Assembly (NCBI GenBank): GCA_012032555.1
Contig: JAAUSR010000042.1
Span: forward strand, 1 to 43,191
Reading direction: 5' to 3'
DNA length: 43,191 bases
Source: Thioploca sp.
GTDB taxonomy: Bacteria; Pseudomonadota; Gammaproteobacteria; Beggiatoales; Beggiatoaceae
Position 1 is the stretch's first letter. Every line of letters starts with the position of its first letter. Of the stretch, positions 33,961-40,436 are shown in pieces. The translations under genes and the position numbers were made by a program. The notes beneath the pieces were generated by a model, which was given only the letters and a program-made list of their open reading frames with translations, had not been told where the DNA came from and did no database searches.

Positions 33961-35454
33961 TTGGGGCGGGATCATTCTGCTAACTCTAGAATCTTCCCGC
34001 TTTTTTTATTCTTCCAAAGAGGAAATTCTAATCCAGACTACGCTCTCACCAATCATTGGACTAATTTATTTAAAGATCGTTCCCAACTAGTAGCGGCTAT
34101 TAGCGATGAAACTATTTTAGCCTATATTCGGACCAATAATTACCAAAATGCAGCCGGTCAATTTATTTTGACGGAGACCTTGCAACAAGTGCCAGCCGCT
34201 TGGGATTATAATAATAACGGTCAATGGGATGGTTTTATGCCAGATTGTTATTTTAATTTTGATGCGGAAGGATTTGATCGTACCCCATTAGGAGATGATA
34301 CTGGTTGGCGGGCTTTTGCTTACTACCCCTTTCTCGGGACATTTTGGCCAACGAATGGTTCTACCGATGATGTCCTGATTCGTTTACCAATCGCATTCCG
34401 ACAAAACGAATCTGGAAAATTGGATCGGCTGGTGTATAAAATTAACCTTGCGATTGTTGAAGCTCTGATTAAACAACAGGATGTTGCTATTTCTCCAGTG
34501 GCTGAACCACAATATGGCGTTGACTTAGATAAAGATGGACGATTGGCTACCGCGAATAAAATTGTCTACGATTGGGCCCCACTCCAAGGACGGCAGATGA
34601 GTTATATTGGTCGAGCCAGATTAGAAGTTGCGGCTGGTAAACAATATCTTGCGGTTGGTTTATTTCCGGTTGGTACTGAATTTCTCCATAGTGTCCGTTA
34701 TCTTGATGTAGATAATGCTGGCCAGATCAAACTAGCAGCACGCATGAAGGAATTACGCTATGCACGTAAAACGGCTTGGCGAACTTACAGTCAATTGCAA
34801 GACTTGGCTCTCCACGACATCAAGGAAACGCATGATTTCCCAGATCGCTTAGAATTAGTCATTGGTAATATGGAGCAAGGCGTAAGTAATCGGCAAGGTT
34901 GGATTTTACAAGGCTTTATCGAAGATGCTCAAGGTCAGTTGCGACCACAAACCTATGAAGAACATGTCTTTTGCGTCGGTTGTCACACAGCTATTGGTGC
35001 AACTACCGACAGTACCTTTGCTTTTGCTCGTAAATTATCTAGCCACTCTGAGAGACAAGGCTGGTATCATTGGAGTCAGAAAAATTTAAAGGGTTTACCA
35101 GAACCACGGCGTAGTGATGGTCATTATGAATACACCTTTTATTTAGAAAATAACGGTGCCGGTGATGAATTTCGAGCTAACCAAGAAGTTATCAAGCGTT
35201 TTTTTAATAACGATGGTTCCTTAAAACCAGCGATGATCACAAGCTTGCATGATGATGTTTCAGTATTACTTTGGCCTTCAAGCGCCCGGGCGTTACAGTT
35301 AAACAAGGCGTACTGGGTCATTGTCAAAGAACAAAGCTTCAAAGCCGGACGTGATCCCACCGTAACCCCGCCAGAATATGTACACCAAACCATTGAAAAT
35401 GAAGAATCAACTGCTATCAAAAGGCTACTCACTGGTTCACTACCATTAAATTAA
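33961..35454 (+). CDS. Monohaem cytochrome c-like protein, apparently 5'-truncated
   Basis: An open frame of 497 codons from a TTG at 33961. The single haem c site CVGCH is at about 338-342. The rest has no family I can name, though DLDKDGRLATANKIVYDW and EFLHSVRYLDVD suggest a periplasmic beta-rich protein with an EF-hand-like Asp loop. A cytochrome c must be exported, yet there is no signal peptide. The first ~15 codons lie inside the terminator of the upstream gene, and the frame is continuous with the phoX-like frame across its TAA. The natural start has most likely been lost, and the conserved sequence seems to begin around SNPDYALTNHW. It could also be translated as a cytoplasmic remnant. 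Confidence 0.6.
   Translation: MGRDHSANSRIFPLFLFFQRGNSNPDYALTNHWTNLFKDRSQLVAAISDETILAYIRTNNYQNAAGQFILTETLQQVPAAWDYNNNGQWDGFMPDCYFNFDAEGFDRTPLGDDTGWRAFAYYPFLGTFWPTNGSTDDVLIRLPIAFRQNESGKLDRLVYKINLAIVEALIKQQDVAISPVAEPQYGVDLDKDGRLATANKIVYDWAPLQGRQMSYIGRARLEVAAGKQYLAVGLFPVGTEFLHSVRYLDVDNAGQIKLAARMKELRYARKTAWRTYSQLQDLALHDIKETHDFPDRLELVIGNMEQGVSNRQGWILQGFIEDAQGQLRPQTYEEHVFCVGCHTAIGATTDSTFAFARKLSSHSERQGWYHWSQKNLKGLPEPRRSDGHYEYTFYLENNGAGDEFRANQEVIKRFFNNDGSLKPAMITSLHDDVSVLLWPSSARALQLNKAYWVIVKEQSFKAGRDPTVTPPEYVHQTIENEESTAIKRLLTGSLPLN
33965..34005 (+). terminator. Rho-independent terminator after the phoX-like gene
   Basis: GCGGGA with ATTCT inside pairs with AGAAT and TCCCGC (33965-33998), giving two stacked stems with a 2-nt bulge and a 9-nt loop, followed directly by T7 (33999-34005). 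It starts 20 bp after the stop. Confidence 0.75.
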
Positions 35455-35492
35455 AAAGTTCCAACTTTATTGAAGTGGTATAGTTTAGTAGT

Positions 35493-35531
35493 GATGCTAG
35501 AGCATCATAGTAGACGCTCCCGTGTGGGAGC
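35493..35531. terminator. Two hairpins between convergent genes
   Basis: GATGCT-AG-AGCATC (35493-35506) and GCTCCC-GTGT-GGGAGC (35516-35531) lie between the cytochrome-like gene and the PIN toxin gene, which end facing each other. Neither has a strong T-run, so they may be repeats rather than terminators. Confidence 0.4.
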
Positions 35532-35556
35532 AAGCTAGCTATTTTTGTTGCTTATC

Positions 35557-35946
35557 TTACCATAATAATGTTCTTACGGGGTATTGCTGAATCCAAGGGT
35601 CGGGTGTCAGGATAATTAAATCTTTTTCTATGGCTTGACAAATCAATATCCGATCAAATGGATCGCGATGTAGATCAGGTAATTTGATAAGTTGTGAAAC
35701 TGAGGATTCATCCAATGATAAACTTTCAATATGATGCAATTGACGTTGTATTTCTATAAAACTCATGGGATCTTTTGGTAAAGGCAATTTACCCAGTTGA
35801 TATTTTATGATCATTTCCCATGCTGATATGACACTCAGATAAACAGCATTGTCCACATTCTTAAATATTTCTCGTGCAACAGCAGTCAACTGAGGAGAAT
35901 CGGTGACAAACCACAGGAAACTACAAGTATCTAAAAGAATTTTCAC
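35557..35946 (-). CDS. PIN-domain toxin (VapC-like), module 1
   Basis: A 129-residue PIN-domain ribonuclease-type toxin. It starts MKILLDTCSFLW with the first catalytic Asp at position 6, an acidic residue in the SAWEMIIKYQLGKLPLP helix, and DPFDRILICQA (Asp near 95-98) then LTPDPWI. This arrangement is typical of the VapC-like subfamily with the LPLP/HRDPFDR signature. GTG start overlaps the upstream antitoxin stop by 4 bp (GTGA), so the two are translationally coupled. The expected target is tRNA or rRNA. Antitoxin 35943-36191 is its partner. Confidence 0.9.
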   Translation of the reverse strand: MKILLDTCSFLWFVTDSPQLTAVAREIFKNVDNAVYLSVISAWEMIIKYQLGKLPLPKDPMSFIEIQRQLHHIESLSLDESSVSQLIKLPDLHRDPFDRILICQAIEKDLIILTPDPWIQQYPVRTLLW

Positions 35947-36191
35947 GAAACTTTACCTTCAAAGGCATCAAGTAATTCTTCCGGTAAAGGTTCAAAAAAA
36001 GAGTCTGGAATAGAAAATTTTCCTTTTGCCAGTCCAATCGGACGAGCAGATAATATCGGTTGAGGATTTTGAGAAACATACTCTTCTAAATAATTACCAA
36101 TTAATTCTTCAACAGAAATGCCTTGCATTGAAGTTTTCTGAATCGCCTTTTCAAGTAAAGCATCACTGATAGTAATAGTTAAATGGGTCAT
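35943..36191 (-). CDS. Antitoxin of module 1
   Basis: An 82-residue antitoxin. An N-terminal ribbon-helix-helix-like or extended segment (MTHLTITISDALLEKAIQKT) is followed by a helix (SVEELIGNYLEEYV) and a C-terminal toxin-wrapping tail (LAKGKFSIPDSFFEPLPEEL), as is usual for partners of LPLP-type PIN toxins. GAGG 8 bp before the ATG. It is nearly identical to the gene at 37410-37652, from which it differs most at the very C-terminus (FEGKVS versus FEGK). Confidence 0.85.
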   Translation of the reverse strand: MTHLTITISDALLEKAIQKTSMQGISVEELIGNYLEEYVSQNPQPILSARPIGLAKGKFSIPDSFFEPLPEELLDAFEGKVS

Positions 36192-36334
36192 CGGTTATTC
36201 CTCACTAAAATGAAAAAATCTCATGGCCACCATTTTGCCACATCCATCACTGCTTTAGCGATTTCGTTAGCTTCTTGTGGATTACCCGTAAGCTGTATTG
36301 CAGCGGCACAGAGTTTATCAATGACTTCAAACAG
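35956..36334. repeat. 379-bp direct repeat, left copy
   Basis: Aligns base for base, without gaps, to 37417-37795 (offset 1461). By eye about nine in ten positions agree. It holds the antitoxin gene, its ribosome-binding site and the last ~37 codons of the sensor-repeat protein. The homology ends at a REP-like palindrome starting at 36339. Confidence 0.85.
36221..36334 (-). pseudogene. Duplicated 3' end of the STAND sensor gene
   Basis: Encodes only the C-terminal tail (LFEVIDKLCAAAIQLTGNPQ... ending AKWWP stop) corresponding to the end of the gene at 37682-38437. It has no start and is cut at its 5' side by the repeat at 36339-36418. Confidence 0.85.
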
Positions 36335-36338
36335 CCTA

Positions 36339-36418
36339 GTAGGGTCGGTGTAACGCAGTGAAACCGACCCATTGACATATCAATAGAGGTCGGTTTCGCG
36401 TTGCGGCACTGAACCTAC
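36339..36418. repeat. REP-like inverted pair at a duplication breakpoint
   Basis: GTAGGGTCGGTGTAACGCAG then TGAAACCGACC faces GGTCGGTTTCGCGTTGCGGC then ACTGAACCTAC. The two units are inverted relative to each other, 12-18 bp apart. Confidence 0.7.
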
Positions 36419-36477
36419 AGATTCTTGCTGTATAAATGGTGGCTAACCAAACAAAAGAAGTTAAGAGGTGGTGCATC

Positions 36478-36738
36478 CTAACTGGTTTTCAATGGAAAGC
36501 GTTCGGGATGTTTAATTGATTCTAGACTTAAATCAATATCTAAGTCCGGCCAATAAAGATGCGCCGGGGTCACGGCTTCAACATTTAATATCGATTTTAC
36601 CGAAGCTAACTGGAACCAAGGAAAGTCTTCATATGATAAGAACCACTCTTGATGATTCATTAAAATCCAGAGGCCATGTTGAGAGATATGGGTGACTTCA
36701 ACTTCCAAAGTGGGTTTGCCAAGCGGTGGTAAATTCAT
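36478..36738 (-). CDS. DUF2442-domain protein
   Basis: An 86-residue protein of the DUF2442 family: VTHISQHGLWILMNHQEWFL, SYEDFPWFQLASVKSILNV, and a final HLYWPDLDIDLSLESIKHPE. The family is often found beside DUF4160 proteins and has been suggested to be toxin-antitoxin-like; no DUF4160 gene is seen here. The start at 36738 is preferred because GAGGT lies 7 bp upstream; the ATG at 36744 is too close to it, and the frame stays open further upstream to 36786. Confidence 0.8.
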   Translation of the reverse strand: MNLPPLGKPTLEVEVTHISQHGLWILMNHQEWFLSYEDFPWFQLASVKSILNVEAVTPAHLYWPDLDIDLSLESIKHPERFPLKTS

Positions 36739-36831
36739 CGTCATGTACCTCAATGATATTTTCAATTGCTTTTTTCTTGTTCCCACACGCCGGCGTCACT
36801 GCTAGGTTGTATTACAAAGGGTTAACAATTT

Positions 36832-37221
36832 TTAATGATTTTCAATAACTTGTTGTGATTGGAAATTTTCTGAATATAATTGACTACAGCCTGCGTCTAA
36901 GGCACTGGCAATAATTAAACTATCCCAATATGAGAACCGATAACGTATCTTAATTCTGTGTGCCAATCTAATAATAGAAAGCGTGATTAATTGAACATCG
37001 CAATACTCAATCATCGCTTCAATATTAGTTTGAATCCACTCATCGGCCATGTTATTTTTCAACATAGTTGAATAGTATTCATGTAAAACTTGCGTACTGA
37101 TCACTAATGGTTGTATAGCCTGCTCTACGAATAGATTAGCTTTTTGGTGTTTACTATCATTCTCAACTTCTAAATGTGCATAAACCCAAATATTAGTATC
37201 CACAAATATTTTAACGCTCAT
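36832..37221 (-). CDS. PIN-domain toxin, module 2
   Basis: A 129-residue PIN-domain protein of a different subfamily from module 1. Its start MSVKIFVDTNIWVYAH carries the first catalytic Asp. A mid Glu (LHEYYSTMLKN) and RYRFSYWDSLIIASALDAGC with the Asp of the third site follow, then LYSENFQ. Start 37221 is chosen for the GAGG before it; the frame is open four codons further upstream. It overlaps the end of the upstream small antitoxin-like gene, indicating an operon. It is likely an RNase toxin. Confidence 0.88.
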   Translation of the reverse strand: MSVKIFVDTNIWVYAHLEVENDSKHQKANLFVEQAIQPLVISTQVLHEYYSTMLKNNMADEWIQTNIEAMIEYCDVQLITLSIIRLAHRIKIRYRFSYWDSLIIASALDAGCSQLYSENFQSQQVIENH

Positions 37222-37408
37222 GCATTTCCTCACGTGGAACTATAATTATTTTTTGCACTTTCATCGTATTAAAACGTTTAATAGACTTATCTAATGACGC
37301 GATTTTTTGACTTAAAAATTCCAAATAATGCAATACTTCTAATAACACGTTATCTGGCATTTGCTGACTGTGTTGTAAAATTTTTCTTTCTATTTCTACA
37401 CGATTCAT
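37211..37408 (-). CDS. Small DUF2281-like antitoxin, module 2
   Basis: A 65-residue protein (MNRVEIERKILQHSQQMPDN...). The pattern LPEE/MPDNVLLEVLHYLEFL is typical of DUF2281-type antitoxins that precede PIN toxins. The ATG at 37408 lies just 1 bp after the stop of the upstream antitoxin copy, and the 3' end overlaps the PIN gene. Confidence 0.72.
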   Translation of the reverse strand: MNRVEIERKILQHSQQMPDNVLLEVLHYLEFLSQKIASLDKSIKRFNTMKVQKIIIVPREEMHER

Positions 37409-37409
37409 T

Positions 37410-37652
37410 TTACTTTCCTTCAAAAGCATCAAGTAATTCTTCCGGTAAAGGTTCAAAAAAAGAATCCGGAAGAGAGAATTTTCCTTTTACCAATCCAATT
37501 GGACGAGCAGATACGACCGGTTGAGGATTTTGAGAAACATACTCTTCTAAATAATTGCCAATTAATTCTTCAACCGAAATGCCTTGCATTGAGGTCTTTT
37601 GAATCGCCTTTTCAAGTAAGGCATCACTGATAGTAATAGTTAAATGGGTCAT
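37410..37652 (-). CDS. Second copy of the module-1 antitoxin
   Basis: 80 residues, nearly identical to the antitoxin at 35943-36191 (changes such as ILSARPIGLAKGKFSIPD versus VVSARPIGLVKGKFSLPD). It has no toxin of its own kind next to it; the next genes are the DUF2281-like antitoxin and the unrelated PIN toxin. It could neutralise the module-1 toxin in trans or act as an anti-addiction gene. Confidence 0.88.
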   Translation of the reverse strand: MTHLTITISDALLEKAIQKTSMQGISVEELIGNYLEEYVSQNPQPVVSARPIGLVKGKFSLPDSFFEPLPEELLDAFEGK

Positions 37653-37795
37653 CGGTTATTCCTCACTAAAATGAAAAAATCTCATGGCCACCATTTTGCC
37701 ACATCCATCACGGCTCTGGCGATTTCGTTAGCTTCTTGGGGATTGCCAGAAAGTTGTATCGCAGCAGCACAGAGTTTATCAGTGACATCAAATAG
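37417..37795. repeat. 379-bp direct repeat, right copy
   Basis: See the copy at 35956-36334; same orientation. Between the two lies a 1.08-kb core carrying DUF2442, PIN toxin 2 and its antitoxin. Confidence 0.85.
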
Positions 37796-38437
37796 TTCAG
37801 AGCGTTTAAGTGGAGCATGTTCGAGCCAATCTGCCCAAAGAGTATAAGTGAGTAAATCTGAGTCATTTTGAATCGATCTAGCACTAATAAAAATACGTTT
37901 TTCTCTATCTGAAAGAGCTAAAGCAATAAAATCTTTTTGTAAATCAGTCATTTCTACTAAAAGAGGAGCCAGTGCAATTAAAGCTTGAGTACGGGAAACT
38001 TCATTTTCAATATTTTTCACAGCGATTAGTGCTTGTTGCAAAACTTGTTGACATGGTTCACCAACTAACTGGAGAGCCAAAGTGGTTAAAACTTTGGCCC
38101 TACCTTTATCATGAATATTTTTCGCTACGGTCAAAGCTTGTTGTAGTAACAGATGATGTTTATCAACTAATTGGGTACCTAGCGTGCTCAAAGCCTCTAC
38201 CAGACAATCTGTATAACGAATGTTTCTTGCAATGACTAAAGCTTGTTGTAACAAATGAGGTTCATCAACCAGCAAAAAAGTCAGTGCTTCTAAAATCTGA
38301 GCACTCAAAACCTGGGCAGGATATCCTTCTTCACCCCAAGTGATCCACACAGCAGTCAAGACTTGTTGCAAAACTTGTTGACGTTGTTCCCAGCTAACCA
38401 AGGAGCCACTGCGGTCAAAGCTTGGGCACGAGACCAT
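37682..38437 (-). CDS. C-terminal part of the STAND sensor repeat protein (third segment)
   Basis: Continuation of the helical repeats (NIRYTDCLVEALSTLGTQLV, KNIHDKGRAKVLTTLALQLV, ALIAVKNIENEVSRTQALIALAPLLV) and then a non-repeat tail ending in VMDVAKWWP. It joins the previous segment if one G is restored near 38389: the upstream frame reads PWLAG and this frame then continues EQRQQVLQQVLTAV. The frame's own nominal start (MVSCPSF...) is out of the natural reading and not a real N-terminus. Its 3' end is duplicated at 36221-36334. Confidence 0.7.
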   Translation of the reverse strand: MVSCPSFDRSGSLVSWEQRQQVLQQVLTAVWITWGEEGYPAQVLSAQILEALTFLLVDEPHLLQQALVIARNIRYTDCLVEALSTLGTQLVDKHHLLLQQALTVAKNIHDKGRAKVLTTLALQLVGEPCQQVLQQALIAVKNIENEVSRTQALIALAPLLVEMTDLQKDFIALALSDREKRIFISARSIQNDSDLLTYTLWADWLEHAPLKRSELFDVTDKLCAAAIQLSGNPQEANEIARAVMDVAKWWP

Positions 38438-38946
38438 CTATTCTGAATGTTCTGTGCGGTGTTTAATGCTTGTTGTAAGACTCGTTGACGTGGTTCAGTT
38501 GATAACTGAGAAGCCAATACAGTCAAAACTTGGACACGATACTTTTCATCCTGAATGTTTTCAGCGATGGTTAAAGCGTGTTGTAACAGATCAGGTTCAC
38601 TAGCTAACTGAGGGGCCAATCCAGTTAAAGCTTGGCTACGATATTTTTCATCCGGAATGTTTCCAGTGATGATTAAAGCGTGTTGCAACAAATCAGGTTT
38701 GCTGGCTAGCTGAGAAGCCAGTGCGATTAAAACCTGGGTACGATCTTCTTCACCCTGAATGTTTTCAGTGATGGCTAGTACTTGTTGTTGTAAAATTTGT
38801 TGATGTTCACTTGCTAACTGAGGAGCTAGTGCGATCAGAGCTTGGGTAAGAAACCTTTCATCTTGAATCTTCTGTGCCTCAATCAGAGCTTGTTGCAGAA
38901 CTTGTTGTTGATGTTGTTTGTTGGAATACTGCTTATTACTTTTCAT
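38356..38946 (-). CDS. Middle part of the STAND sensor repeat protein (second segment)
   Basis: 196 codons of ~34-residue repeats with the pattern ALxIxxNIQDExYRxQALTxLAPQLASEPDLLQ. It overlaps the preceding segment by 11 bp in another frame (…GAATGAAAAGTAA…), so a coupled restart is possible. The upstream segment ends in an out-of-phase repeat (YRTQALNAVENIQNEK), suggesting a deletion between repeats that shifted the frame. It ends out of frame after LAGNNVN. Confidence 0.7.
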   Translation of the reverse strand: MKSNKQYSNKQHQQQVLQQALIEAQKIQDERFLTQALIALAPQLASEHQQILQQQVLAITENIQGEEDRTQVLIALASQLASKPDLLQHALIITGNIPDEKYRSQALTGLAPQLASEPDLLQHALTIAENIQDEKYRVQVLTVLASQLSTEPRQRVLQQALNTAQNIQNRWSRAQALTAVAPWLAGNNVNKFCNKS

Positions 38947-40408
38947 TCTGAATATTTTCCACTGCGTTCAAAGCTTGGGTACGATACTTTTCATCCAGAA
39001 TGTTTTTAGCGATGGTTAAAGCGTATTGTAACAGATCAGGTTCACTAGCTAACTGAGGAGCCAACCTGGTTAAAGCTTGGCTACGATATTTTTCACCCTG
39101 AATCTTTTTAGTGATGGTTAAAGCGCGTTGCAACAGATCAGGGTTGCCCGCTGACTGAACAGCTAATGCGGTCAAAGCCCGAACACGATTCTCTTCATCT
39201 TGAATGTTTTCAATGTTTTCAACGATAGTTAAAGCTCGTTGCAATAGATTAGGTTTGCCCGCTAACTGAGAAGCCAATATGGTCAGAACTTGGGCACGGT
39301 ATTCTTTATCCTGAAAGTTTTCAACGATGATTAAAGCACGTTGCAATACAGGTTCGCTAAGTAAATGATGGGCTAATGCGATCAAAGCCCGGCTACGATA
39401 ATATTTATCCTGAATGTGTCCAACTAAGCTTAAAGCTTGTTCCAACAAATCAGGTTTGCTACCTAACTGAGGAGCCAGTATGATCAAAACTTCAGTAAAA
39501 TTTCCTTCACGAAGTTTCCACGCAGTGCTCAAAGCTTCTCGCAACAAGTCTGGTTTACCAACTAGATGGGGAACTAGCTTGGTTAATATTTGGACATTAA
39601 GCCCTTCATCATCATGAATGTTCCCAGTGATAATCAAGATTTGTTGTAGTAATCGAGAGTTATCACTTGGTAAAGTAATTTTAGCTAAACCAAACAAACA
39701 ATCTACCTGTTTCTTAGGTTCAAACTGTAGTGCTACTCGTTCTGCTCTCGATAATGGCCAGATGTCAGCCTCAACTAAATTAACTACTAACTCTGCTGGA
39801 ATATTTTGAATCAATGTATAAATACTCGCCCGAATCAAAGCACAACGCACTTCCGCCGCTAACTTCATGGCTATGCGTTCACCACGCTCGTAACACGCTT
39901 GGTTATATTGACGAAGTACTTCAAACACTCTTTCCAAATCACTTAGAAGGCCATTCCACGCACCTTCATACGCCTCCCAAGCTTGATGCCAACCACCTTC
40001 TAGCAAAGGTAGCCAGTAGTTTTCTAATGCGAAATTGGGTTCAAGGTGAACGGCGGCAATATGATCAGTATAATGATCCAATAAATAACGGGGACAACTA
40101 TCTGGCATCAATTGATTTTGGTTCAGACAAGTAACCACTGCTGCGCCCCAATTCAGATAGGCTTCGTGTACTTGCCGCTGATGAGCGGGATTTTTGGCCA
40201 ATTCGGCTTGAAAATAATCGTTCAAACGGGGATGAATTAAGCTAAAACCTTGGTTTTCACCATCGCCTACTATTAAACGGGAAGCCGTAGTTAAAATGTC
40301 GCGTAACTTTTCATAATTCCAAGAGACCGGTAATGGAATCTGCTTGAGTAAATCAACTAATTCATGTTCTAATAACAAGGGACCATAAGCCGCTGCCAAA
40401 ACTTGCAT
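38936..40408 (-). CDS. STAND protein: end of NTPase, linker and first sensor repeats (first segment)
   Basis: 490 codons that continue the trypsin-STAND protein 40437-42002 in another frame. The true continuation begins upstream of the nominal start, at about 40458, as KIWQVNAIDIHPSDFNRLMQVLAAAYGPLL, the winged-helix/arm region after the NTPase. Next comes a helical region (about 100-240, YLDHYTDHIAAVHLEP, GAWNGLLSDLERVFEVLRQ), then about seven ~34-residue repeats (LLQRALTIVENIQDE-type). In STAND proteins such C-terminal repeat arrays are sensors. Confidence 0.8.
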   Translation of the reverse strand: MQVLAAAYGPLLLEHELVDLLKQIPLPVSWNYEKLRDILTTASRLIVGDGENQGFSLIHPRLNDYFQAELAKNPAHQRQVHEAYLNWGAAVVTCLNQNQLMPDSCPRYLLDHYTDHIAAVHLEPNFALENYWLPLLEGGWHQAWEAYEGAWNGLLSDLERVFEVLRQYNQACYERGERIAMKLAAEVRCALIRASIYTLIQNIPAELVVNLVEADIWPLSRAERVALQFEPKKQVDCLFGLAKITLPSDNSRLLQQILIITGNIHDDEGLNVQILTKLVPHLVGKPDLLREALSTAWKLREGNFTEVLIILAPQLGSKPDLLEQALSLVGHIQDKYYRSRALIALAHHLLSEPVLQRALIIVENFQDKEYRAQVLTILASQLAGKPNLLQRALTIVENIENIQDEENRVRALTALAVQSAGNPDLLQRALTITKKIQGEKYRSQALTRLAPQLASEPDLLQYALTIAKNILDEKYRTQALNAVENIQNEK

Positions 40409-40436
40409 CAGTCGGTTGAAATCACTGGGATGAATG

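Noticed and set aside
37850-39720. Regularly spaced repeats resembling a CRISPR array
   Set aside because: They are coding repeats of about 102 bp with conserved protein pattern and no unique spacers; no cas genes are present.
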